Both the position numbers and the translations under genes were made by a program. The notes under the pieces were generated by a model, which did no database searches, was not told where the DNA came from, and worked only from the letters and a program-made list of their open reading frames with translations. From NCBI GenBank assembly GCA_041685115.1, contig JAWLGK010000002.1:124001-188000 (forward strand): a stretch of DNA of 64,000 nucleotides, written 5' to 3'. The DNA is from JALOAT01 sp041685115. GTDB taxonomy: Bacteria > Pseudomonadota > Gammaproteobacteria > Thiohalomonadales > Thiohalomonadaceae. Shown one piece after another: positions 25,277 through 34,327 of this stretch. Each line of letters opens with the position of its first letter. The stretch's first letter is position 1.

Positions 25277-25447
25277 CACGGGGGGCACGGGGGAAAGAAT
25301 GAATTGTGAATGTTCCTCGTGGCCCGTAGGAGCGACCTCAGGCCGCGATGTCTGCGGCCGTAAAGGCAATCGCGGTCCTGAGCACCCTGCGGGGCATAAG
25401 TCGCTCCAGGAAAAATTCTTCCCCGTGTTCCCCGTGGTTTTTTCTTA
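25273..25447. repeat. Type B element with type E (REP-like) core
   Basis: A shortened type B left arm begins at 25273, at the end of rsfS, and a right arm lies at 25419-25437, followed by TTTTTTCTTA. Inside are GGAGCGAC (25329-25336) and its complement GTCGCTCC (25400-25407) with CTCAGGCCGCGAT, a REP-like palindrome. It fills the gap between rsfS and rlmH. Confidence 0.75.
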
Positions 25448-25452
25448 GAACC

Positions 25453-25920
25453 ATGCGGATTCATTTGATTGCGGTGGGTGATCGCATGCCGGCCTGGGTG
25501 CAGGCGGGGTATGCGGAATACGTGAAGCGGCTGCCGCCGGAATGCAGTCTGCGGCTGGTGGAGATCGCGCCCGGCAAGCGTACCAAGGGCGCGGACGTGG
25601 CGCGGCTGATGGCGGAGGAGGGCGACCGTATCCTGGCCGCCCTTCCCAAGGGCGCGCTGGTGGTGGCGCTGGAGGTGAAGGGCCGGGCCTGGAGCACCGA
25701 AGACCTGTCCCGGCGCCTGGGCGAGTGGATGCAGGGCGGGCGCGACGTGGCCCTGCTGGTGGGCGGGCCGGACGGACTCGACGCACGCTGCCGCGAACGC
25801 GCCGATGTGCTGTGGTCGCTGTCACCCCTGACGTTGCCGCACCCCCTGGTGCGCGTGGTGCTCGCCGAACAGATCTACCGCGCCCACAGCCTCCTGCGCG
25901 GCCATCCTTATCACCGCTGA
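25453..25920 (+). CDS. rlmH: 23S rRNA pseudouridine-1915 N3-methyltransferase RlmH
   Basis: 155 residues. A SPOUT-fold methyltransferase with the SAM-knot sequence LLVGGPDGL and the conserved C-terminus LAEQIYRAHSLLRGHPYHR. It methylates pseudouridine 1915 in helix 69 of 23S rRNA. In E. coli it is followed by mrdA-mrdB; here maf comes next, after a type B element. Confidence 0.97.
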   Translation: MRIHLIAVGDRMPAWVQAGYAEYVKRLPPECSLRLVEIAPGKRTKGADVARLMAEEGDRILAALPKGALVVALEVKGRAWSTEDLSRRLGEWMQGGRDVALLVGGPDGLDARCRERADVLWSLSPLTLPHPLVRVVLAEQIYRAHSLLRGHPYHR

Positions 25921-25961
25921 GCTTGGCGGGTTACCATTCCCCCTTAAGCAAGAAAAAAGCA

Positions 25962-26076
25962 TTAACCACGGGGGACACGGGGGACACGGGGAGGGGATTT
26001 TCTGTAGGAGCGGCCTCAGCCCGCATCGATAATTCACAGTGGTTTTTACCCCGTGTTCCCCGTGTCCCCCGTGGTT
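25962..26076. repeat. Type B element (complete) with one type E arm inside
   Basis: Arms 25964-25991 and 26049-26076 match at 27 of 28 positions, around a 57-bp core that holds a REP-like TGTAGGAGCGGCCTCAG (about 26003-26019). AAGAAAAAAGCA precedes the left arm. It lies between rlmH and maf. Confidence 0.85.
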
Positions 26077-26105
26077 CAATCTCTTCTGAGAAAGGTTTCG
26101 TCAGG

Positions 26106-26720
26106 ATGGATCCGTTCACGCTTTATCTCGCCTCGGCCTCGCCCAGGCGCCGCGAACTGCTGGCCCAGGCGGGGATCTCCGCCCGCGTGTTGGTGGCAGA
26201 CATTCCGGAGGACCGCCATCCGGGCGAGGCGCCGGAGGTCTATGTGCTGCGCCTCGCCCTGGCGAAGGCCCAGGCGGTGCGCGCGCGCCTGCCGGCCGAC
26301 GATCCCCATCCGGTGCTCGCCGCCGATACCACGGTGGTGCTCGATGACGAGGTGTTGGGCAAGCCCGCCGATCGCGAGGAAGGCATCGCCATGCTGTCGC
26401 GGCTGTCCGGGCGTACCCATCATGTGTATACGGGTGTCGCGCTGGTCGATGCCGACGGCGAGGCACACAGCCGCCTGTCCGTGAGTGCGGTCAGTTTTCG
26501 CGCCCTCGGCGCCGCCGAATGCGCGGCCTACTGGGCCAGCGGCGAACCGGTGGACAAGGCGGGCGGCTACGGTATACAGGGTCGCGCGGCGCTGTTCATC
26601 GAGCGGCTGCAAGGCAGCTATTCCGGGGTGATGGGCCTGCCCCTGTTCGAAACCGCGGAACTGCTGCGCGAGAGCGGCATCGACGTGACCACAGACTGGA
26701 ATCAGGGAACGCATGCATGA
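26106..26720 (+). CDS. maf: Maf family nucleoside triphosphate pyrophosphatase
   Basis: 204 residues. The signature SASPRRREL is near the N-terminus, the catalytic ADTTVVL is central, and the late DKAGGYGIQGRAALFIERL is typical. Maf proteins hydrolyse modified or canonical NTPs (dTTP/UTP type for the YhdE group) and are linked to septum control. Its end overlaps the rng start by 4 bases, as in the conserved maf-rng-yhdP order. Confidence 0.95.
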   Translation: MDPFTLYLASASPRRRELLAQAGISARVLVADIPEDRHPGEAPEVYVLRLALAKAQAVRARLPADDPHPVLAADTTVVLDDEVLGKPADREEGIAMLSRLSGRTHHVYTGVALVDADGEAHSRLSVSAVSFRALGAAECAAYWASGEPVDKAGGYGIQGRAALFIERLQGSYSGVMGLPLFETAELLRESGIDVTTDWNQGTHA

Positions 26721-28210
26721 GTGAGGAGCTGCTGGTCAACGTCACGCCGCGCGAGACGCGCGTGGCCTTCGTGGAAAACGGTGTGTTGCAGGAGGTGCAC
26801 ATCGAGCGCACGCGCAAGCGCGGCCTGGTGGGCAATATCTACAAGGGCCGCATCTCGCGCGTGTTGCCGGGCATGCAGGCCGCCTTCGTGGACATCGGCC
26901 TGGAGCGCACCGCCTTCCTGCATGCCTCGGACATCCTGATCCCCGAGCATGCGAGTCGCACGGTCAACGACGAGGGCGAGCATCGCCCCAACGGTCGCAC
27001 CGTGGAGAACATCACGCATCTGGTGCGCGACGGCCAGGAGATCCTGGTGCAGGTGGTGAAGGATCCGCTTGGCACCAAGGGCGCGCGGCTCAGCACCCAC
27101 CTGGCGATTCCCGCACGTTTTCTGGTGTTCATGCCGGGCATCAGCCACATCGGCGTGTCGCAGAAGATCGACAACGAGGAAGAGCGCCAACGCCTGCGCA
27201 GCATCGTGCAGGAACACCAGGGGGAATATCCGCCCGGCGGTTATATCGTGCGCACCGCCGCCGAGGGCGTGGATGCCGAGGCCATCGCCAAGGACATGGC
27301 GTTTCTCGCCAAGCTGTGGGCGGCCATCCGCGAACGTGCGACCACCGATAAACCTGGCACGCTGATCCATGAGGACCTGCCGCTGGTAATGCGTACCATG
27401 CGCGACCTGGTCGGCACCCAGGTGGAGAAGATCCGCATCGACTCGCGCGAGACCTATCAGAAGGTGGCCAAGTTCGCCGGCAAGTTCATCCAGGAGATCG
27501 CCCCCTGCATCGAGCACTATTCGGGCGAGCGCCCCATCTTCGATATCTACGGTGTGGAGGACGAGATCTCCCGCGCCCTGGAGCGCAAGGTGCAGCTCAA
27601 GTCCGGCGGCTACCTCATCATCGACCAGACCGAGGCCATGACCACCATCGACGTGAACACCGGCGCGTTCGTGGGCCATCGCAACCTGGAAGAGACCATC
27701 TTCAAGACCAACCTGGAGGCCACCCAGGCCATCGCGCGGCAACTGCGCCTGCGCAACCTGGGCGGCATCATCATCATCGATTTCATCGACATGACCGATG
27801 CGGAGCATCGTCGCCAGGTGCTGCGCAGCCTGGAGAAGGCGCTGGAGCGCGACCATGCCAAGTCGCACATCAGCGAGGTCTCCTCCCTCGGTCTGGTGCA
27901 GATGACCCGCAAGCGCACCCGCGAGAGCCTGGAACATATCCTCTGCGAGGCGTGTCCCACCTGCAACGGCCGCGGTACCCTCAAGACGCCCGAGACCGTG
28001 TGCTACGAGATCTTCCGCGAGATCATGCGCGAGTCGCGCCAGTTCGAGGCGCGCCAGCTGCTGGTGCTGGCCGCGCAGGAAGTGGTGGACATGCTGCTGG
28101 ATGAAGAATCCACATCGGTGGTGGAACTGGAGGAGTTCATCGGCCGTCCCATCAAGTTCCAGGTGGAGGGCATGTACTCGCGAGAGCAATTTGACGTGGT
28201 GCTCATGTGA
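26717..28210 (+). CDS. rng: Ribonuclease G
   Basis: 497 residues, the usual RNase G length, lacking the long C-terminal scaffold of RNase E. An S1 domain (about 35-130) is followed by the RNase E/G catalytic region with the Mg-binding aspartates in TTIDVNTGAF and GGIIIIDFIDM, and by the zinc-link CPTCNGRG. It matures the 16S rRNA 5' end and cuts selected mRNAs. The ATG at 26717 (MSEELLVNV) overlaps maf (ATGA). Confidence 0.97.
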   Translation: MSEELLVNVTPRETRVAFVENGVLQEVHIERTRKRGLVGNIYKGRISRVLPGMQAAFVDIGLERTAFLHASDILIPEHASRTVNDEGEHRPNGRTVENITHLVRDGQEILVQVVKDPLGTKGARLSTHLAIPARFLVFMPGISHIGVSQKIDNEEERQRLRSIVQEHQGEYPPGGYIVRTAAEGVDAEAIAKDMAFLAKLWAAIRERATTDKPGTLIHEDLPLVMRTMRDLVGTQVEKIRIDSRETYQKVAKFAGKFIQEIAPCIEHYSGERPIFDIYGVEDEISRALERKVQLKSGGYLIIDQTEAMTTIDVNTGAFVGHRNLEETIFKTNLEATQAIARQLRLRNLGGIIIIDFIDMTDAEHRRQVLRSLEKALERDHAKSHISEVSSLGLVQMTRKRTRESLEHILCEACPTCNGRGTLKTPETVCYEIFREIMRESRQFEARQLLVLAAQEVVDMLLDEESTSVVELEEFIGRPIKFQVEGMYSREQFDVVLM

Positions 28211-28275
28211 GTCTTGGCTGTTAATTTGGTCCGTTTTCTGACGCGCTCGTTTGGCAGCATGGCCACGGAGGTCAT

Positions 28276-31200
28276 GTGAAACCGTTAACTCCCCTGCAAC
28301 GTCTTCGCAGGCTGCTCGGCTACGGTGTCGCGGCGGTGCTGGTGCTCGCCGCGCTGATGCTGACCGGCGTGCGGCTGGTGCTGCCCCATGCATCCGGATA
28401 CCGCGCCCAGGTGGAGGCGTGGGTGGGCGGTTATCTGGGCCATCCGGTGCGCATCGAGGGCCTGGATGCGCGCCTGCTGGTGCTCTCGCCCACCTTGATC
28501 CTGGACGGCGTGGCGCTGGTGGAGCCCGGCGGTAGCCGCGAGCTGGCCCGCTTCGCCTCCATCCACGTGGGCATCGATCCCATCGCCAGCCTGCGCGGCG
28601 CGCAGCTGGTGATGAGTGAACTGACCGTGGTGGGCGCGCGGCTCGCCGTGGAGCGGCGCAGCAACGGTGAGTTGCTGGTGGAAGGTCTTTCCCTGCCGCG
28701 CAACGGCCGCCAGAGCAACGAAGACCCCTTCGCCGTCACGCGCTGGCTGCTGGCACAACAGCATCTGACGCTGCGCGAGAGCAGTCTGCTGTTGCGCGAC
28801 CAGGTGACCGGGCGTGAGCACGCCTTCGAAAAGGTGACCCTGGAACTGCGCAATGACGGTGACCGTCATCGTCTCAACGCCGCGCTCCATCTCCCGGACG
28901 ACCTGGGCAGCACCTTACACGTCTCGGCCGATCTGCATGGCAACCTGCTGCACCTTCCCAAGGTGAAGGGGGATGTCTATGCGGCGGTGGAGCGGGCGCG
29001 CCCCGCCGGGGTGCGCGAGTTGTTACCCATCGCCGGGCTCCCGGACGCCGCCGGCGAGGTCACCGCCAGGACCTGGGGCCGCTGGGAAGGACGCCTGCAA
29101 TCCCTCGAAGGCGAATTCACCGTGGAGCACCTCGCCATCGACGGTCCGGATGGGGCCTTCCGTCTCGATGCGCTGGGTGCACGTTTTTCCTGGCATCACG
29201 CGGACGACGGCAATGTCTTCGAACTGGCAGACCTGACGGTTATCCGCGCCGGACGCCGCTGGGCGCCGACACGGGCCCAGCTGCGCTATGTCGCGCAACC
29301 CGGGCCGGGCCTTGGCCCGCTGCAGTTGCAGGCGAGTTTCCTGCGCCTGGAGGACGTGAGCGCCGCGGCCGCCCTGTTTCCTCTGGACGCGGTGCAGCGC
29401 CAGACCCTGCAGGAGCTGGGCGCCGTGGGCGACCTGCGCAACGTGCACGTGGCCTGGGACGGCGCGGGCTGGCGCGCCGGTGCGGAGTTCAAGGACCTGG
29501 CCCTGGCGCCGCACGCCTCCCGTCCGGGCGTGCGGGGGATGGACGGCTATGCCTGGTATGCGCAGGGCGAGGCGGGGCTGCGCCTCGCCACACGTGAGGC
29601 GGCGCTGGTGGTGCCGCAGCTGTTCCGTGACCCGCTGCCCCTCCGTGGCCTGAGCGGCGAGGTGCGCCTGCATCGGGATGGCCCCGCCTGGCGCCTGAGC
29701 TCGCGCGAGTTGGTGGCCTCCAACGACGACATCTCCCTGCGCGCCGCGGTGACCGTGACCGTGCCGGACGCGGGCAGCCCGCATCTCGACTTGGTGGGCG
29801 ATTTCCACAACGGTCGCGCCACCGCGGTCTATCGCTACCTGCCCGCGCACATCATGCCGGACGCGACGGTGCGCTGGCTGGATCGCGCCTTCAAGGCGGG
29901 CCGCGTGCGCGAAGGCAACGTGGTGTTCCACGGCCGGCTGCGTGATTTCCCCTTCGAGCGCACGCCAGGTCGCTTTCTGGTGCGCTTCCACGCCGAGGAC
30001 GTGCAACTGGATTACATGCCACGCTGGCCACAGCTGGAGCGCATCGACGGCGAGGTGGTGTTCGATGGCGGCGGCATGCGCATCGAGGCCCGCGCCGCAC
30101 GGCTGATGGGCAGCGCCGTGCAGCGCACCGTGGTGACCATCCCCGAACTGCGACACGCGCGCCTGCTGGTCGATGGCCAGGTGCGGGGGCCCTTGAGCAA
30201 CATCTTTGACTACCTGCGCATCAGCGGCTTGGCGGGTGAATTCGCTGGAGCCCTCGCAGGTTTCACCGCGGGCGGCCAGTCGGCGCTGGCGCTGCGCTTC
30301 GAGCTGCCGCTCAGCAGCCAGGGCGCACCGCCCCGTGTCGGCGGCGCGGTGCGCTTCCTGGACAGCCGATTGCGCGTCGCCGAGGGTGTCGAGTTCACGG
30401 ACATTCACGGCACCCTGGATTTTGCCGATCGCGTGTTCAAGGCCACGGGAATTGCGGCACGGCTGTTCGATGAGCCGGTGACTGTCGGCGTGTTGCCGCG
30501 CGGGTCGGACACCGAGGTCATGTTCGCGGGCACCGTGCTCGGCGAGGGCCTGGCGGCGCGTTTCCCGTCGCCGCTCAGCAAGCGTCTGCACGGCAGGGCC
30601 TCGTGGAACGGCCGCCTGATCATCGACGGCGCCGACGGCGAAAGCCTGCTGCGCGTGCAAAGTCCGCTGGAAGGCCTGGGAATGGATCTGCCGGACCCGT
30701 TGGGCAAGCCGGCCGAGGAACGCCAGGACTTGGAGGTGACCACCTACTTCACCGGGCCGCGTGCAAACCAGACCGACCTGACCCTGCTCGGGCGCGCCAG
30801 CGCCGCCTGGGAACGGGGCGCGGACGGCGCCCTCGTGCGGGCCGCACTGCACTTCGGTGCCGACGCCCCGCTCAACCTGCCGGAGTCGCCGGCACTGCGC
30901 ATTACCGGGCGTCTCGACAGTCTGGAGCCTGCTGCCTGGACCGCGTTGCTGCCGCAGGGACCGGCGTTGCGTGCCAGCGCGCCGCGCAAACCACCGCTGC
31001 CGGTGATCGTGGCACTGGAAAAACTCGATGTGCGCCTGTCTGCCGGTGCGAGCCAGGGTGCATCGGCGGCAACACGCGACGAACTGATCCCGCCCCTCAG
31101 CTTCCAGGTGGAACGTTTTTTCCTGGATGGCCGATCACTTGGACGCCTTGCCTTCGAGGCTGTTCCGGGACCGGGTCAGGTGGTGCTGCGAGATTTCAGC

Positions 31201-31887
31201 TTGCGCGGCCACTTGCTGGAGGTCTCCGGAACAGGCCATTGGCGGCGCGGCCAGATCGCACGCACACAGCTGGAACTGGCGGTGCATTCGCCCAATCTCG
31301 GCTCCCTCGCGCAGAGCTTCGGACTGGCGAGCACCATCCGCAAAGGGCACATGGATGCCGAGCTGAAGATCGGCTGGCCCGGTGCACCGCAGGCCTACGC
31401 CATGGCGCGCACCGATGGTGACGTGCACCTGAAAATCACCGAGGGCGTGCTCGAGGAGGTGGAGCCGGGCGCCGGCCGTCTGCTGGGATTGCTGAGCCTC
31501 GAGGCCCTGCCGCGCCGCCTCACGCTGGATTTTCGCGACATCTTCGAGAAAGGCATCCGCTTCCGCGCGATGGAAGGCACGTTCCGCATCGAAGACGGCA
31601 ACGCCTACACCAGCGATCTGCACCTGGATACCTTGCCTGCCGGTGTGTTCATCAGCGGGCGCACCGGTCTAGCAAACCGTGATTACGATCACACCATCAC
31701 GGTCGTCCCGGAAGTGGCCGGCTCGCTGCCGGTGGCCGGTGGCATCGCCCTCGGGCCGCAGGTCGGTGCGGTGCTGCTGTTGTTCCAGAGCATTTTCAAG
31801 AAGCAGATCGACCAGGCCGCGCAGTTTCGTTACACCGTGACGGGGCCGTGGGAAAAGCCGGTGGTAAAACGCCTCGAAAATCTGTGA
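28276..31887 (+). CDS. yhdP: YhdP family AsmA-like envelope protein
   Basis: 1203 residues from a GTG at 28276 with GGAGG about 4 bases upstream. One N-terminal membrane anchor (about 17-38) precedes a very long beta-rich periplasmic region with DUF3971 and a C-terminal AsmA-like part (LEEVEPGAGRLLGLLSLEALPRRL, typical of the family). YhdP, TamB and YdbH are bridge-like proteins thought to move phospholipids from inner to outer membrane. It lies 65 bases after rng. Together with the mla genes here it covers lipid traffic in both directions. Confidence 0.95.
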   Translation: MKPLTPLQRLRRLLGYGVAAVLVLAALMLTGVRLVLPHASGYRAQVEAWVGGYLGHPVRIEGLDARLLVLSPTLILDGVALVEPGGSRELARFASIHVGIDPIASLRGAQLVMSELTVVGARLAVERRSNGELLVEGLSLPRNGRQSNEDPFAVTRWLLAQQHLTLRESSLLLRDQVTGREHAFEKVTLELRNDGDRHRLNAALHLPDDLGSTLHVSADLHGNLLHLPKVKGDVYAAVERARPAGVRELLPIAGLPDAAGEVTARTWGRWEGRLQSLEGEFTVEHLAIDGPDGAFRLDALGARFSWHHADDGNVFELADLTVIRAGRRWAPTRAQLRYVAQPGPGLGPLQLQASFLRLEDVSAAAALFPLDAVQRQTLQELGAVGDLRNVHVAWDGAGWRAGAEFKDLALAPHASRPGVRGMDGYAWYAQGEAGLRLATREAALVVPQLFRDPLPLRGLSGEVRLHRDGPAWRLSSRELVASNDDISLRAAVTVTVPDAGSPHLDLVGDFHNGRATAVYRYLPAHIMPDATVRWLDRAFKAGRVREGNVVFHGRLRDFPFERTPGRFLVRFHAEDVQLDYMPRWPQLERIDGEVVFDGGGMRIEARAARLMGSAVQRTVVTIPELRHARLLVDGQVRGPLSNIFDYLRISGLAGEFAGALAGFTAGGQSALALRFELPLSSQGAPPRVGGAVRFLDSRLRVAEGVEFTDIHGTLDFADRVFKATGIAARLFDEPVTVGVLPRGSDTEVMFAGTVLGEGLAARFPSPLSKRLHGRASWNGRLIIDGADGESLLRVQSPLEGLGMDLPDPLGKPAEERQDLEVTTYFTGPRANQTDLTLLGRASAAWERGADGALVRAALHFGADAPLNLPESPALRITGRLDSLEPAAWTALLPQGPALRASAPRKPPLPVIVALEKLDVRLSAGASQGASAATRDELIPPLSFQVERFFLDGRSLGRLAFEAVPGPGQVVLRDFSLRGHLLEVSGTGHWRRGQIARTQLELAVHSPNLGSLAQSFGLASTIRKGHMDAELKIGWPGAPQAYAMARTDGDVHLKITEGVLEEVEPGAGRLLGLLSLEALPRRLTLDFRDIFEKGIRFRAMEGTFRIEDGNAYTSDLHLDTLPAGVFISGRTGLANRDYDHTITVVPEVAGSLPVAGGIALGPQVGAVLLLFQSIFKKQIDQAAQFRYTVTGPWEKPVVKRLENL

Positions 31888-32049
31888 AAAAACCTTGAAC
31901 ATGTTGCTGTGCGCGATTGCCGCATCACGCGTCATGCGCCGACGGAACACAGCGCCTGCACGCGTCTCGTCGGGCGAACGACGTTAGTGCTATGCTGATT
32001 CGCAGTGATACCGCCGCATGACGTCAGAAACAAAAACAAAGGGTCTTCC

Positions 32050-32874
32050 ATGAGTCGCCTCGCCGCCATTCAGATGGCTTCCGGTCCCAACGTCCATGCC
32101 AACCTGCTCGAGGCCGAACGCCTCATTGGCCGCGCGCGCGCGGCCGGCGCCGAGCTGGTCGTGCTGCCGGAAAACTTCGCCCACATGGGCATGACCGAGC
32201 AGGACAAATTCAATATCAAGGAACAGGATGGCAAAGGTCCCATCCAGGAGTTCCTGGCCGAGCAGGCCAGGAGCCACGGTATCTGGATTGTGGGCGGCAC
32301 GGTGCCCATCGCTGCGCAGGAAGCCAACAAGGTGCGTGCTGCATGCCTGTTGTTCAATGATCGTGGCCAGCGTGTGGCGCGCTACGACAAGGTGCACCTG
32401 TTCGACGTGCATATCGAGGAAACGGGGGAGAACTACACCGAATCGGAGACCATCGAGCCGGGCGGCGAAGTGGTGGTGGTGGACACCCCGTTCGGCAGGC
32501 TCGGCTTGTCCGTGTGCTACGACCTGCGCTTCCCTGAGCTGTTCCGCAACATGGCACGACATGGCGTGGACATCATCGCGCTGCCCGCCGCCTTCACGGC
32601 CATTACCGGCAAGGCACACTGGGAGACACTGGTGCGCGCACGCGCCATCGAGAACCTCGCGTATGTGGTCGCCGCCGCACAGGGTGGCTTCCACGTGAAC
32701 GGCCGCGAAACCCACGGCAACAGCATGATCGTCGACCCGTGGGGCATCGTGCTCGACCGCCTGCCGCGCGGTTCCGGCATCATCAGCGCGGACATGGATC
32801 GCGAGCGCCTGGCCGGCATCCGCCGCAGCTTCCCGGTGCTCGACCACCGCCGCATCGCCTGCACGCTGCCGTAG
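32050..32874 (+). CDS. Carbon-nitrogen hydrolase (nitrilase family, deaminated glutathione amidase-like)
   Basis: 274 residues. The triad of the nitrilase superfamily is present: E41 in LVVLPENF, K114 in RYDKVHLFD, and C156 in LSVCYDLRFPE. The segment GENYTESETIEPGG and the HWETLVRARAIENLAYV block fit the Nit1/NitB branch that removes deaminated glutathione. In Pseudomonas-type genomes this gene follows yhdP and precedes tldD; tldD is absent here. The 162-base gap after yhdP suggests its own promoter. Confidence 0.9.
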   Translation: MSRLAAIQMASGPNVHANLLEAERLIGRARAAGAELVVLPENFAHMGMTEQDKFNIKEQDGKGPIQEFLAEQARSHGIWIVGGTVPIAAQEANKVRAACLLFNDRGQRVARYDKVHLFDVHIEETGENYTESETIEPGGEVVVVDTPFGRLGLSVCYDLRFPELFRNMARHGVDIIALPAAFTAITGKAHWETLVRARAIENLAYVVAAAQGGFHVNGRETHGNSMIVDPWGIVLDRLPRGSGIISADMDRERLAGIRRSFPVLDHRRIACTLP

Positions 32875-32906
32875 TTTTTGGCGAAGACGAACTGGTCTTG
32901 GATTTG

Positions 32907-33276
32907 AACGCGGAGGGCGCGGAGGCGCGGAGGACGCGGAGAAAAAACAGGGTTCCTCCGCGCCTTCCACGTTAGGCTTATTAGGCTTACTTCTTCAGCC
33001 GCGAAGGCCCCTCTAAACAAAAATCGTGGCACTTGATTTTCACGTTGTCTTCAAGGCCGCAACCACCACAGCGTCCAACTTGGAGACCCTTCGCTTAAGG
33101 GTGCGCAGTTGGCGATCACGGCGCGGTCTCTCTCCTCACGCCCTCTATGCCCATGCCCACGGTTTTCTGCGCGACAGCGCACTGCCCATGGCCGGGTGAG
33201 CCCTCAGCTTCTGCATTCAGAACACTTGGGTATCCCATTCCCTCCGCGTCCTCCGCGTCTCCGCGCCCTCCGCGTC
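32907..33276. repeat. Type A repeat arms in the 436-base gap between the amidase gene and moaA
   Basis: A full left arm (32907-32941), identical over 35 nt to that at 7322-7356, is followed by a short degenerate right arm (about 32955-32973) and then a full right arm at 33242-33276. The roughly 270 bases between the two right arms hold no supportable gene. The arrangement looks like one element interrupted or two partial copies. The convergent amidase and moaA genes end on either side. Confidence 0.75.
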
Positions 33277-33310
33277 ACGCTCACTTCTTTAGCGCCGTGG
33301 TTGGTGCAGG

Positions 33311-34288
33311 TCATCCGCCCAGGCGGGACATGGCTTGCGTGGACGGCTTGATGTGGAAGGTGTGGTGCTCGGGCTTGCGCGCGATGCCGTCGAGAATGGC
33401 CTTGGCCAATTGGCGGTCCGTGGCGCCGGCGCGCAGGAGTCGGCCCAGGGGTACCGCCGCCTCGTGACCGAGGCAAAGCACCAGATCACCGGTGGCGGTG
33501 AGCCGCACCCGGTTGCAGGCGGCGCAAAAATGCTGCGACATGGCGCTAATCACCCCGACACGCCCCGGTCCAGCGCCTAGCCGGAAATAGCGCGCCGGTC
33601 CTGAACCACGGCCGGTCGTTTCGGGGATGAGATCGGTGCCGCAATGGGCGCGCACACGTTCGAGGATGTCTTCCGCCGGCATGTAGTGACGGCTGCGCAC
33701 CGCGTCGCTCCCGTTCAGCGGCATGGTTTCGATGAAACGCAATTCCAGTCCACGCGGCAGGCAGTAGTCGAGAAACTGCCCGACCTCGCCGTCGTTCACC
33801 CCCTTCAGGACGACGGTGTTCACCTTCACGGGCCCGAGCCCCACCGCCTTCGCCGTGTCGATGCCCTTCAGCACCCGTTCCAGGGCGTCATGGCCGGTGA
33901 CCGTGTGGAACACGGCGGGGGCCAGCGAATCGAGCGAGACGTTGATGCGATCGAGCCCGGCCGCACGGAGACCCGGCGCCTGTTCGTCGAGCAGATGCCC
34001 GTTGGTGGACAGCGAGATGTCATCGATACCAGGTGTCTGCCGCACACCCGCGACGATGGTTTCGATGTCGCGCCGCACCAGCGGCTCGCCACCCGTGATG
34101 CGCACCCGCCGCACACCCAGCGCGGCGAACAGCCCGATCAACCGCGTCAGTTCCCCGCTGTTCAGCACCTCGTCGCGGGACGCGCACGGCACATGACCGT
34201 CCGGCATGCAATAGAAGCAGCGATAATTGCACCGGTCGGTCACCGATACCCGCAGATACTCGATGTGTCTGCCGAAGCTATCGAACAT
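33311..34288 (-). CDS. moaA: GTP 3',8-cyclase MoaA
   Basis: 325 residues. The N-terminal radical SAM cluster motif is in TDRCNYRCFYCMP, the C-terminal second cluster has CAACNRVRLTATGDLVLCLG, and the protein ends in the conserved Gly-Gly pair needed for activity. It starts molybdenum cofactor synthesis from GTP. As the last gene of the nar operon it can raise cofactor supply for NarG when nitrate is respired. P. aeruginosa also ends its nar operon with a moaA. The gap to the preceding gene is 39 bases. Confidence 0.96.
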   Translation of the reverse strand: MFDSFGRHIEYLRVSVTDRCNYRCFYCMPDGHVPCASRDEVLNSGELTRLIGLFAALGVRRVRITGGEPLVRRDIETIVAGVRQTPGIDDISLSTNGHLLDEQAPGLRAAGLDRINVSLDSLAPAVFHTVTGHDALERVLKGIDTAKAVGLGPVKVNTVVLKGVNDGEVGQFLDYCLPRGLELRFIETMPLNGSDAVRSRHYMPAEDILERVRAHCGTDLIPETTGRGSGPARYFRLGAGPGRVGVISAMSQHFCAACNRVRLTATGDLVLCLGHEAAVPLGRLLRAGATDRQLAKAILDGIARKPEHHTFHIKPSTQAMSRLGG

Positions 34289-34327
34289 GGCTCGCCCTTC
34301 CGCGACGTTGTACGCCGCCGTGTACGA

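Noticed and set aside
32942..33241. Small ORFs in the gap between the amidase gene and moaA
   Set aside because: They are made largely of repeat-arm sequence, have no ribosome-binding site and resemble no family.
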